From assembly GCA_947095585.1 (NCBI GenBank), contig OX352765.1, positions 28,612,254-28,676,253 of the forward strand: 64,000 nt of DNA, given 5' to 3'. The stretch is from Nephrocerus scutellatus (Eukaryota; Arthropoda; Insecta; Diptera; Pipunculidae). Under the pieces are notes generated by a model. It was not told where the DNA came from. It saw nothing but the letters and a program-made list of their open reading frames with translations, and searched no databases. Numbering within the stretch: the stretch's first letter is position 1; every line of letters begins with the position of its first letter. This document shows positions 34,031 to 44,500 of this stretch, in pieces. Both the position numbers and the translations under genes were made by a program.

Positions 34031-34839
34031 GTACCGAAAACTAAGTTTTTTAGATTTACTTCTTTAATAAATTCCGTCCTCTGAATGGCATTCTTCAATG
34101 CTTCCATTTCAATTGAATAAAACCGACAGAACAACAGCTCTGCCATTGATTTGCCATCTGTTTGACTGACTACTCATCCATCACCCGATTGCAAAGAATT
34201 CATTTCTCGTAATTGAAAACCAGAGCACAGCAGCAAATGAAGTGGAACACAATGAACACCATCAAGGGAGCTACCTACCGACACGGATTTATTAACGTTG
34301 GATGATGCCACTGATGGCCAACCAAGTCGCTGTTCTACTCATATTGTAAATATCCCCACACATCAGTTCATCTCACTTCCACCATCGAAGTAAATTTCTT
34401 CGATTCCATTTTATTTAAATTAATAATTTGTTGAATTGTCCCATGGTACTCGTTTATATTGAAGTTGCCGAAGCAATTCCACGGCTCCAATGTCAATTGT
34501 TGCCGCCTAAAGGAAATTAATGCAGGATTATCGTGTCGTACATTTGCGTATCGGATTCCAATTTGAAAAGGTGGAACATGAAACATGGAAGGTGAAAATT
34601 ACTCATTTATTAATGATTTTCCGTCTATACATTGGGGGGGAATGTTTTTATTTTATTTGTTGTGTGTTTTTCGTTCAGTTGAGAAAAAAAACAAAACAAA
34701 TGAAATATTGACTTTCATTGCAAGGAGGGGAGGAGTTGCAAGATTGGAATTTGTAAATGGATCCCTCAGGTGTTGAGGGGAAAGTTTTTCCAATTTCCTT
34801 TAGGTTGTTACATCCGCTTTAAGTTTATCAGAAAAATTC
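34031..34839. other. No gene seen
   Basis: AT-rich DNA with short ORFs without recognisable features. Confidence 0.5.
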
Positions 34840-35100
34840 AGCTTTTTTAAATTCTCTATATTAAGTTCGCGTGCCCGTCGCTGACTGGCTGGCTTGCACA
34901 CCAAATGTTGTGATAAATTTTGAACCCACTTCTTAAATCCCTTTGCACACATGTGTATCTCCTATGACAACACTTTCTATTAAAATTTGGGGCCCCTCAG
35001 GCCTCGTGGTAGGGTGGCTCCTATATAAATTTAAAAAAAAAACGGTACCCGATTATTTTATACGCATTATCTCCGATGGATAAAATTTTTTGTAAAAATT
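34840..35100 (-). repeat. Dispersed repeat B, reversed copy
   Basis: Reverse orientation relative to 10790-11420: CCACTTCTTAAATC, ACACATGTGTATCTCC, GACAACACTTTCTATTAAA and GGGGCCCCTCAGG blocks match the complement of the 10921 unit. It ends close to the SINE at 35118. Confidence 0.7.
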
Positions 35101-35117
35101 TGGCGGGCTATTTGGGC

Positions 35118-35407
35118 GCCGTGGCTCAGTGGAAGTGCACATGGCTACTGAGCAGGAGGTTCAGGTTCGAATCCTAGCAACACCTAAAAGTATTTTTCAC
35201 GGTGTCCCACCTCTCGCGAATGGGTGACAAACGTTCCGAGAGTAATACCTTGTCACGGAAAGCTTCTCAATTCGCCGTTCGGATCCGGCCTTAAATTGTA
35301 GGTCCCTTCCATTTGTGTCCAAAAATTAACATGTGCAGCACAAATGGTCGCGAGAAGTTAGGCCTTGGACCGCAATGGTCTGTCGCGCCGAATATTATTA
35401 TTATTAT
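35118..35407 (+). repeat. tRNA-derived SINE, copy 3
   Basis: Plus-strand SINE: head (GC)GCCGTGGCTCAGTGG with A box TGGCTCAGTGG, B box GGTTCGAATCC (35165-35175), body as in copies 1 and 2, and tail ATTATTATTATTATTAT. A 9-bp duplication TATTTGGGC at 35109-35117 and 35408-35416 flanks it. This copy gives the sense-strand reading of the family: tRNA-related head, unique body, TTA-type 3' tail. Confidence 0.93.
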
Positions 35408-35416
35408 TATTTGGGC

Positions 35417-35939
35417 TACCATACAAATTTTTTTTTAAAAATACCAGATTTTCTTCGGATTTTCTTTTTGCTGAGTTAAACAATCAAGTCATCGTAGATC
35501 GTAATGCATCTTTAATAGTCCTCCTTCTAACTTTACGATTCATAGCGCATTCTTTCAAAGGTATTGCTCTTTCTTAAGTTCGAGTATTGCTTATCTGTGG
35601 AACCTTTATATGGCAGCCAGAAGCACATCTGAAGCAGCTAACGACCCTTAACAACTCCTGATGGAATATTTTCCGGTTTTGTTAATATTTTGTTTAATTT
35701 GCCGTAAATTGAGTACCGACTAGATGTTTTCATGTACTATGTACCACGTATCATCTACTCAGGTCGATAATGGCTATGTCACCTGCATTATCGTACATTA
35801 TGGCATACTAGAGAAGCAGGTTGTAGGCTGCTTAAGGTAAAGTGTAACCGTGTTTCACGCTCACTCTGTCGAAAGTCTGGTTAATCGATAAAAATTACGG
35901 AAATGATGTTACGAATTAGGGTAAACCTTAATGGCAGAA
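35417..35939. other. No gene seen
   Basis: AT-rich spacer. One plus ORF in the area overlaps the SINE tail and is not coding. Confidence 0.5.
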
Positions 35940-36479
35940 TTTCATGTAAATGGCTATCCTTTTTAAATTCTCTATACTAACTTCGTGTGCCACGGCTGGC
36001 TGGTGGGCAGAATCTTGTGATCAATTTTTAACACACTTCCTAAAGTCCGATTTTATTCACACTTTGCACACATGTGTATTTCCAATTTGGGTCACCTCGG
36101 GCCTCGGGGTCGGGGGGCTCCCATACAAATTTTTTAAAAAATTTACCCGATCTTCAAATTTTTATACGCATGTGTATCTCCGATGGACAACACTTTTTGT
36201 AAAAATTTTGAACCGATCGGGCCCTTTTGTAAAAATTTGGAAGTGAAATGGCCCCGAAGTCGGGGGGCACCCATACAAGTTTTATAAAAGCAATTACCCG
36301 ATTTTCTTTAAATTTTGTACACATGCGTGTCTTCGATGGAAAACACTTTTTGTAAAAATTTGGAGCGATCGGCCCCTTGGGGACCCCAATATACAATTTT
36401 TAAATATCGCTATATCGCATCAGATCACGGCAAAGTCTGAGCTCTGTGCTTTGTGAGCAGCGCTGTTCGCTGCCGCTGC
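35940..36479 (-). repeat. Dispersed repeat B, tandem monomers
   Basis: Three monomers of about 120 bases in reverse orientation relative to 10790-11420. Each has ACCCGAT(C/T)TTC, CACATG(T/C)GT, TC(T/C)CGATGGACAACACTTTTT-like, AAAAATTTGGA and CCGATCGG(G/C)CCC blocks, with a GGGGGGCTCCCATACAA-type block between units. It ends just before the R1-clade insertion site at 36480. Confidence 0.75.
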
Positions 36480-36490
36480 GTCATTTGGTG
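36480..36490. repeat. Target-site duplication, left copy
   Basis: GTCATTTGGTG, the left member of an 11-bp direct repeat; its partner is at 40625-40635. It abuts the oligo-T (element 3' poly-A) at 36491-36501. Confidence 0.85.
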
Positions 36491-39400
36491 TTTTTTTTTT
36501 TATGGCTGTACCAAAGGTGGGGAATCTTCTAAAAGATACCAGTAGAGCCCTCCAGGGGTACTAGCATGCACGATTCGTAAACCTGAATGTTCGTACCAGG
36601 AATTACGCATACGTACTAAACCCTCCTTACACTCTTCAACCACTCTCCCCATGGGACTGCCGTTAGGTATTACATCACGGGGCTGGTTAGCAGATTACTC
36701 TATGCCTTCTGCATCTTCTGCTGCTGCTAATCGCCTTATATTTTCGATTCTTCGCAGCTCGTTTTGCACTTTCGTTACGAATACACACACTTCTGTCCAC
36801 TTATCCTCGGATCTTTGCATTTCTTCTAAAAGGACGTGTGGACTTGGCAGGTTGCTTCTCCATTCTCTGAAGCGTCTGCAATGGAAAATCGCATGCTCTG
36901 TGTCTTCTTCTATGTCTGGACAATCTGGGCAAAAAGGTGAGCTATCGTGTCCAAATCGATAAAGATATTTTCGATAGCCGCCATGGCCTGACAGAAACTG
37001 CGTAAATTGGTAGTTGCAGTTACCGTGAGATCGGTTTGTCCAATTCTCAATGTTCAGGATCAGTTTGTAGGTCCATCTTCCTTTCAAACTTATGTCCCAC
37101 CGGTCTTGCCACACAGCCATTGAGGTGGCCTTTTCTTCCTCTTTGATCATTTCGATTGTTCGTTGGTCCTGTTGTGATAAGGCTCTTCTATTGTAGATCC
37201 TAAGCATTTCATCTGCGAGGATATCTACTGGAACCATTCCTGCTATAACGAGGGCAGCATCATCGGAGATCGTTCGGAACCCGCTGATCGTCCTTAGTGC
37301 ACTGAGTCTGTATATAGACGATAAGTTTCTTCTTATTTCTTTAGTCACCAGTGCATCCGCCCAAACTGGGGCTGCGTAAAGGAGGACTGAGCTGACTACT
37401 CTAGACATTAGGACCCTCCTTGTATATCCTGGTCCTCCAACGTTTGGCAGAATCCGGAATAATGCTGCCTGCATCTGGGAAGCCTTTTTGCTCGAGTAGT
37501 CCACGTGTATTTTAAAACGGAGCCTATTGTCAAGCATTACTCCTAGGTATTTGACAAAATCCTTTGATCTAATAGTCTGGTTACCAACTCGTATATTTAT
37601 GTATTCTATATTTTTCCGGCTGGTAATCAGGACTGCTTCCGTTTTATGGTCGGCTAATTCTAGACCGACGGATACTAGCCATTTTTTGATTTGGCCGACT
37701 GCTTCATTCGTGGCTGACTCTATTCCATTGATTGTCTTTGACACTGTGACAACGGCGATGTCGTCAGCGAATCCAAATATTTGTACGCCTGGTGGTAATG
37801 CTAGTCTTAGAACTCCATCGTACATTATATTCCATAGAAGGGGACCCAGCACCGATCCTTGTGGGACTCCTGCGGAGACGTTATAGTACTTTGTACCCTC
37901 ATTGGTTTCGTACCTCAACCTTCTATAACTTAAGTAGCTTGACACTATCTTCCTTATATAGTATGGTGCATCCATTCTGGCGAGTGATCTTCTTATTGAG
38001 GACCATTTTGCAGAGTTAAAGGCGTTTTTTATGTCCAGTGTCACTACTGCACAATATTCCTTTGTGCCCCACCGCCATCTTTTTCCTTCAATCGCATTCT
38101 TTGCTATGTTGACCACCGCCTTTATGGCGTCGACGGTCGAGCGCGATTTTCGAAACCCGAACTGATGATCTGACAGTGCTCCTTTATTATCCGCTATATT
38201 AAGCAATCTGTCATATATGATCCGCTCGAGTATCTTTCCCAGTGTATCTAGTAGGCATATTGGGCGGTACGATGATGGTTCGCCCGGTGGTTTGTTTCCC
38301 TTTGGAAGCAATACTAAATGCTGCAGTTTCCAAGGTTCAGGGAAAACTCCTTCATCTAGACACTGTTGCATGCATGTCATGAACATGTCCGGTCTACTTC
38401 GGATGGCGGCTTTCAATGCTTTATTAGGAATGCCATCGGGTCCAGGAGCTTTGTTGTCTCGTATTCTTTTACTTGCGTTCACGAGTTCATCAACTGTTAG
38501 CCTTGGAATACTTTCTGTGCTAATTTCTCTTATTATGTTGCACATAGTATATGGTCCTTTCGGGAATAGGTGTTCTACGATGGACCTAAGCTTTGTTGGG
38601 CATGATATTTGCGGGGTCTTACAGCCTTTTAGCTTTGCCATAACTATTTTGTATGCTGTGCCCCAGGGATTGATGTCCGCCTCGTCACATAGTCGTTTGA
38701 AGCACTTCGACTTGCTTTCTTTAATTGCATTTTTTAAATTTCGTCTAGCTAATCTTAGCATATCAAGACGTTCTTGAATGTCTGATCCCCTTCTTGATCG
38801 CTGCACTCTACGTCTGGCTTGTAAGCAGGCAGCTCTCAGTGCTTTTATCTGCACATTCCACCAGTAGCAGTGTACACCTCTCTTGCTAGGTCTTCTCCTG
38901 GGCATAGCTGCGTCGCACGCTGTAGTGATTATACTGGTAAGTTGTTGCGACAGGATCTCAGATGTTCCGCTTTCGATTAGGAAGCTTGAGTTTATAATTT
39001 CCTCAAACATTTCTTTATCAAGGAACTTGTCTTTCCATTTAGGTCCCCCTAATTTTGGGCGATGCACGGCTTTTTTTTCTTTAATTTCAATTACAATCGC
39101 CTGGTGGTCGCTGTGCGTATAGTCTTCGCTGACGCGCCATTTTATCATCCGCAGGAGGGAACTGCTAGCGAAGGTAATATCGATGATCGATCCCCTTCCT
39201 GCTTTGCGATACGTATTTGCTCGTCCCGTGTTAGCTATGCCTATATTTAATGAGGCGAAAGATTCTAGCAGATAATGTCCTCTGGTATTAGTAAATCTGC
39301 TGCCCCAGTCTGTTGCCCAGGCATTGAAGTCTCCGCCTATAACCACTGGAGCTCTTCCTCGAGCATCGGCCGTTAAATTTTCTATCATTGCTGAGTATTC

Positions 39401-40625
39401 GCTCATCGTCCAGCTGGGTCTTGCGTAACAACTATAAAAGTTGATTCCATTTATTTTTGCCCGTACGAAGCCCTCCGCCTGCCCGTCTACATCTTGGAAG
39501 GCATGTCTCCCGCAAATCCATATTGCAGCATTTTCTGTTTTGTCACATGCCCAAGCGTTGATGTCACGAGATTTGTACGGTTCGCTTATTAAAATCATGT
39601 CCGCTCTCTCGTCTTTAGCCGTCTGTGACAGGATATCCTGTGCTATCTCGCAGTGATTTAGGTTTATCTGGATAACCTTCATACTTTTCTGCTGGCGATA
39701 GCTCTCCTAAAGACTGGGCATTTGCTGCTGCCCGCTACATGCTTCGCATCTTCTGGGTGTTCCTTTCTACAGAACATGCACGAAGGCTCCTTTGCGCAAG
39801 ACTTAGCTATGTGGCCCTCATCCCCACATCTTCTACACAGCTTGGAGCGATCTTCTCCGTTTTTACACTGCTTGGCAATGTGCCCAAATTCCAGGCATTT
39901 GAAGCACTTTTTGAGGAGTGTCCGTTCGCGGATGCGACACACTACCCACCCGATTTTTATCTTCTGTACTTCCAGCAGCTTCTTTGCTTTTGCATTTGGA
40001 AGGCTGATAGTCGCCGTTTGGGTTCCACCATATGCTTTCCTCAGCGATATAAAGTCTGACGGTGTAACGCCTTCGACTCCGGCTTGGACTTCGATTGATT
40101 CACAAATGTCTTCTTTTGTGGTGATCTCATCGATGTCTTTCAGCTCGATGCTAGTGCGTTGGGTGAGGGTTCTTACGTTTGCTTGTTCGCCTAACGCCTC
40201 GCTTATGACGCTTTTAAATTCCGCTGTCTTGTCACTTGTCTCCTTCAATTGAATTAAGAGGTCACCTTTTTGTGTCCTTCTGATCCTAGATACTGCTTTT
40301 CCAATTGTTTCTAGTTTTGGATCAGCCTTCACGTTGCGCAATATCTAAGCATAGGATATTTCGCCCTTCGCTTCTATGACTATGGCGTCAGGTCTTGCCT
40401 TTCTTATAATTGGCTTTTGTTTTACGGCGGACTTCTTGGCAGATGCGTCTGACTTCACTTTATTTTTAGTTTTAGCGACGACTTTTGTCCATTCGCCTTC
40501 TCCAGTTTTTTTAACATTTTTAATACCCTTTTCCTGGGTTTTTTCTTCCGTCGCTATTACCATAGGCTTACGTGAGGACTGGCGTTGCTCTTGCCTCCGC
40601 TTTGGATTCGGCGTTTCGCTGTGGG
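36491..40625 (-). mobile_element. R1-clade (Waldo/Mino-like) non-LTR retrotransposon
   Basis: Minus-strand element with an 11-base A tail at 36491-36501, a 3' UTR of about 190 bases, intact ORF2, and ORF1 truncated at its 5' end. It is flanked by the duplication GTCATTTGGTG. Directly outside the right copy is a (TG)n tract (40636-40670), so on the element strand the insertion is at the 3' edge of (AC)n. Known R1-clade Mino and Waldo families insert in AC and ACAY repeats, and the protein style fits that clade. No 5' UTR remains. Orientation is antisense to Abl, about 400 bases upstream of its first visible exon. Confidence 0.88.
36695..39682 (-). CDS. ORF2: APE-type endonuclease and reverse transcriptase
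   Basis: An intact frame of 995 residues. The N-terminal endonuclease (about 1-220) opens MKVIQINLNHCE and has GGDFNAW (GDFN at 117-120) and SDHQAIV near 191. The reverse transcriptase (about 390-690) has APGPDGIPNKAL, LPKG, the catalytic FADD at 638-641 and AGVPQGSVLGPLLWN. The C-terminus carries a CCHC-like zinc motif, CPDC then HAIFHC, at about 915-940. There is no RNase H domain, as in R1 elements. It nicks the target and copies the element RNA onto it. Its ATG overlaps the ORF1 stop by four bases (ATGA). No internal stop was seen, so this enzyme could still be functional if expressed. Confidence 0.93.
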   Translation of the reverse strand: MKVIQINLNHCEIAQDILSQTAKDERADMILISEPYKSRDINAWACDKTENAAIWICGRHAFQDVDGQAEGFVRAKINGINFYSCYARPSWTMSEYSAMIENLTADARGRAPVVIGGDFNAWATDWGSRFTNTRGHYLLESFASLNIGIANTGRANTYRKAGRGSIIDITFASSSLLRMIKWRVSEDYTHSDHQAIVIEIKEKKAVHRPKLGGPKWKDKFLDKEMFEEIINSSFLIESGTSEILSQQLTSIITTACDAAMPRRRPSKRGVHCYWWNVQIKALRAACLQARRRVQRSRRGSDIQERLDMLRLARRNLKNAIKESKSKCFKRLCDEADINPWGTAYKIVMAKLKGCKTPQISCPTKLRSIVEHLFPKGPYTMCNIIREISTESIPRLTVDELVNASKRIRDNKAPGPDGIPNKALKAAIRSRPDMFMTCMQQCLDEGVFPEPWKLQHLVLLPKGNKPPGEPSSYRPICLLDTLGKILERIIYDRLLNIADNKGALSDHQFGFRKSRSTVDAIKAVVNIAKNAIEGKRWRWGTKEYCAVVTLDIKNAFNSAKWSSIRRSLARMDAPYYIRKIVSSYLSYRRLRYETNEGTKYYNVSAGVPQGSVLGPLLWNIMYDGVLRLALPPGVQIFGFADDIAVVTVSKTINGIESATNEAVGQIKKWLVSVGLELADHKTEAVLITSRKNIEYINIRVGNQTIRSKDFVKYLGVMLDNRLRFKIHVDYSSKKASQMQAALFRILPNVGGPGYTRRVLMSRVVSSVLLYAAPVWADALVTKEIRRNLSSIYRLSALRTISGFRTISDDAALVIAGMVPVDILADEMLRIYNRRALSQQDQRTIEMIKEEEKATSMAVWQDRWDISLKGRWTYKLILNIENWTNRSHGNCNYQFTQFLSGHGGYRKYLYRFGHDSSPFCPDCPDIEEDTEHAIFHCRRFREWRSNLPSPHVLLEEMQRSEDKWTEVCVFVTKVQNELRRIENIRRLAAAEDAEGIE

Positions 40626-40629
40626 TCAT
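39679..40629 (-). pseudogene. ORF1 (Gag-like), 5' truncated, one in-frame amber codon
   Basis: One frame of 317 codons is interrupted by a single TAG at 40345-40347, with matching sequence on both sides (SYA before, ILRNVK after), so it is a nonsense mutation rather than two genes. The C-terminal half has three zinc knuckles starting at CFKCLEFGHIAKQC, CRRCGDEGHIAKSC and CMFCRKEH, typical of R1-clade ORF1 proteins that bind element RNA. The apparent start ATG (40627-40629) lies in the target-site duplication, so it is not the native start; family ORF1 proteins are usually longer. Stop and ORF2 start overlap. Confidence 0.85.
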
Positions 40630-40670
40630 TTGGTGTGTGTGTGTGTGTGTGTGTGTTTGTGTGTGTATCT
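40625..40670. repeat. Right target-site duplication and (TG)n microsatellite
   Basis: GTCATTTGGTG at 40625-40635 continues into an almost pure TG tract with one TTT interruption, to about 40670. The tract is the probable target of the R1-clade endonuclease. Confidence 0.88.
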
Positions 40671-41040
40671 GCGATTAGAGAATTTACAAGAAAAATTTAA
40701 ATTTTTATGGGTTGTTTTTTTATGTATTAAGATTTTGAGAATTAGTGAAAGTGTTGCTCCCATTATGGTTTATGTCTTTGTTAAAAAATTGTTAACCACT
40801 GAATTGGTATGTTGATATTTCGTCACAGTTTTAGAGTCACAAGGGTGCGTGCGTGAGTGAAAGGGACAATTAGGATATAAATGTGCATCTTCACAAAAGA
40901 GTAATGCTATTTTCTTTTAAATTTTATGTCGTTTGCCCATGTTGAAGACATCCAGAAGCACATGAAAGTTGATTTCGTCATTTTTTATCCCTCCTCTAAC
41001 ACTTCAAGTAATTGGTTTTTACATATTTTTCCCTTTTCAG

Positions 41041-41566
41041 AGGCTCTTCTGCAATCACGTCCGCTGCCACACATTCCACCCGGTTCGACGCTTCACTCTG
41101 ATACAGATCTGTTGTCACAGAGTCAGGATAGTTCACTGCATACTACACAGAGCCACAGTCAAGGTCCCAGCTCAACAACGTCTGGCTTCGAGTCAGCACA
41201 TCGATGGACATCCAAAGAAAACCTACTGGCTCCAGGTCCCGAAGAAGATGATCCACAGCTTTTCGTTGCTCTGTACGATTTCCAAGCTGGCGGGGAAAAT
41301 CAACTCAGCCTCAAAAAAGGCGAACAAGTCAGAATTCTGTCATACAACAAATCAGGCGAATGGTGTGAAGCCCACTCGGATTCGGGCAATGTCGGATGGG
41401 TACCGTCGAATTATGTGACGCCACTTAATTCACTGGAGAAGCACTCGTGGTATCATGGTCCAATCTCGCGAAATGCTGCTGAATATTTGCTTAGCTCTGG
41501 AATAAATGGAAGTTTTCTTGTGCGAGAAAGTGAGAGTTCACCGGGCCAGCGAAGTATTAGCTTAAG
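41041..41566 (+). CDS. Abl: Abl exon A: linker, SH3 and first half of SH2
   Basis: The acceptor is CCCTTTTCAG at 41031-41040 and the donor AG|GTGGGT. The exon starts with two bases of a split Glu codon and encodes [13 protein letters not shown], the conserved [19 protein letters not shown] linker, the SH3 domain and SH2 to SISLR. It ends with two bases of an Arg codon. The Ser/His/Gln-rich stretch before the linker differs most from Drosophila. Confidence 0.95.
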
Positions 41567-44500
41567 GTGGGTGGGTTGTTGGTGCATGATGCCACCATGA
41601 ATTGATTGATGAACAAATTTGCATTTGCTATTCTTTTCTTGCCTTTCCTTGCTGCAGATATGAAGGACGTGTCTATCATTATCGCATCTCTGAAGATTCT
41701 GATGGCAAAGTGTTCGTCACTGCCGAGGCCAAATTCAATACTCTCGCCGAACTTGTACATCATCATAGTGTGCCGCATGAGGGACACGGACTGATTACGC
41801 CACTATTGTATCCAGCACCAAAGCAGAACAAACCAACAGTATTCCCCTTGAGTCCCGAACCAGATGAATGGGAAATTTGCCGCACGGATATTGTGATGAA
41901 ACATAAATTGGGCGGTGGCCAATACGGTGAGGTGTACGAGGCCATTTGGAAGCGATACGGCAATACGGTGGCCGTAAAAACTCTTAAAGAGGACACAATG
42001 GCACTGAAGGATTTCCTCGAGGAGGCTGCCATTATGAAGGAGATGAAACATCCAAATTTAGTCCAACTAATTGGTATGTAACAAAGAATATTGTTGTTGT
42101 TGTATTGGTTTATTATGTGATTTGCAATGAAGATTCAGAAAGTTTGCTAAATGAGAACGTGTCCCTGCTGGGGGATACAGGGAAATCGATTTAATGAAAA
42201 AGAAGAAAACGTAGTGAGTGACAGATGTGTCATTTAAAATAAATAAGCGCTTTGTAATGATTATATAATGCTATATATTAAGAAGGAAAATGTATGTTCC
42301 TGAAGAAGGGCAAATATGATCCCATTAAGGGTTCTACACATCGGTTACCGAACTGAATTCTCAAAGCTTTGATAATGTTAATTTTAAGGAATACTTAGTC
42401 ATATGAATTGATACCATTATGTTGGTCTACGATTGAGTTGTATAGCTGTAAGTAGGTAACGAGGATAGGCTGACCAGTAAGACAAGAAAAAAAAATTTTT
42501 TTAACATAGTCTTCTTTTACGTATATACACTTCGTCCAACGATTCTCCAAAGGTAATCGATGCCAATGATTCCATGCTCATCCCAAAAAACACTATCAGC
42601 TTGTTGGACGATAGACAGACCCATCTTGTGCTTCTATGGCTTTGATTCAGCAGGAGAAGTCTACTTCTTTGACTGTTCCTTGGTGTCTGGTGTATTGCTA
42701 CGAATCCATGTTACGTCCCTGATTACGATTGTGGTTCAACATCGTCAAATACTCATTCGTTCGTTTTTGTTGTCGACTGAAAGCAAATGTGGCGCCCATT
42801 TGGTAGTGAGCTTTCTTATTCCCAAGTATTCATGCAATATATTCTCCATTCGTTCACGTGAGATGCCTATAGCACACACACTTTCACTTTCACTTTCACT
42901 CGTCGATCATCAATTATCACAATTATCGACAATTTTGGGTGTGATGACCTGTTTTGGACGCCCTATAATATATAATATTCATTCCGGTAAGTGTTGTTAG
43001 CTGCTATACTTTAACTCCTCCTGGAGCATAGGGCAACAACCAGTTCTTTCCATCTCCCTCTGTTCGCAATACGATACATTAGCTGTGGCCACGATGTGTC
43101 TGAACTTCCGTTAAACACTTCATGTTGTTCCAGGCCTACTAACTCGCCTTGCACGTTGAGGATTCCATTCAAAGCAGGTTCATTCTACCATCAAGTGACA
43201 CAAAACTACCCAGATAGTTAGACTTCGTGACCTCCTCAATGGTGGTCTCCTGTATCAGAACAACCTGCTGTTGTTAGTGCATTATTTTTGGCTTCTTGGT
43301 AATATTCCTTAAGCCAGCCACATCCCCATTCTGTTGCATCGATTGACATATTCGGCTAAGGGCGCCAGTATTGTTTGCCAGGAAACAAATGTCGTCAGCG
43401 TAGTCCAAATGCCTTAGCTTATTAAACGGTCTCTATTGAATACCAAGTGGTTCGTTTGTATCCACCGTGGCAGCCACTCTTTAATAATAGCATCAATTTT
43501 GTCAGTAATGCCGCACTCAGGAAGCGATCTCCAGATGCAGTCGCGATTGACACGATGGAGGGACTTCACAAATTCGGGGAACATCAGGCACAACGGTGAT
43601 TGAAACTCAGACGATTTTTCCAGAATGATTCGCAAGGTGTTGATGTGATCGACGTAAGATCGACCGCTGCGACAACCCGCTTAATCTCTTGGGAAGTCTA
43701 AATGATGGACTTTATTTGCTTGAGGACAATATATGCTATTCATTTTAGAAACAAAACAGACAAAACTTTAATACCACGCCAGTTATTGCAGTTCTTGAAA
43801 TCGCCTTTCCTGAACAAGCGGAATCAAAATACAGGCCGCTACGTCGCGATCTGCTTTCAAGAACTCGGCAGGTATGCCATCCAGTCCAGCTGCCTTCTTG
43901 TTTTTAGAAGTAGGATCGTAGGTTTTATCTCTGCACTTGTTGGAGGACTGATGTCAATGCCCCTGAAAGACCTACGTATGTCCAATGGTTGATGACTTGC
44001 ATTTGTACTCTGGTCATCATCGATTAGGAGACAAAAGTGGTCCTTCCACCTTCGCAATTGGTCTTTGTTGACACTAAAAAGCTCCCGTTCATATCTAGCC
44101 CAGAGTGGTTGTTGCTACTTTTTTGGCCTACAATGTGTTTAGTGATTTTGTACAGTTCCCTTGTGTTTCCACTTCCTACAGCGTCTTCTGCGCTCTCCGC
44201 TAACTCGTCCAATCTGGCCTTCCAATCTCGTTTAACAGATCCCTGCTCTGTTTAATGAACTACACTGTACTCAATTCGCAGAATCAATTTCCGATGAGCA
44301 TCAGTTTCACGATTTATTTTAATTTAGAGCACTTTGCCGTGTGTGTTATTGTCCCAGGTGTCTTGGGATATCCAGAGATCTCTATCCTTTGATTGCCTCG
44401 GCACCGTTTCAGATCCAGATTCCATAAAAACACACTTTCCACAACATCTCAATGGAATCATTAACCTTTACATTTGCAGTTGACGCTATGTCGTTAAGAG

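Noticed and set aside
35118..35190. A true tRNA gene in the SINE head
   Set aside because: The A and B boxes fit, but the same unit recurs with long bodies, tails and target-site duplications.
36651..40678. Plus-strand ORFs up to 186 codons across 36.6-40.7 kb
   Set aside because: They are antisense to the intact ORF2 and ORF1 and have no domain.
40376..41600. Treating the Abl SH3 region as starting at 40926 in one long exon
   Set aside because: The open frame upstream of 41041 is intronic; a clear CCCTTTTCAG acceptor and similarity to Abl start at 41041.
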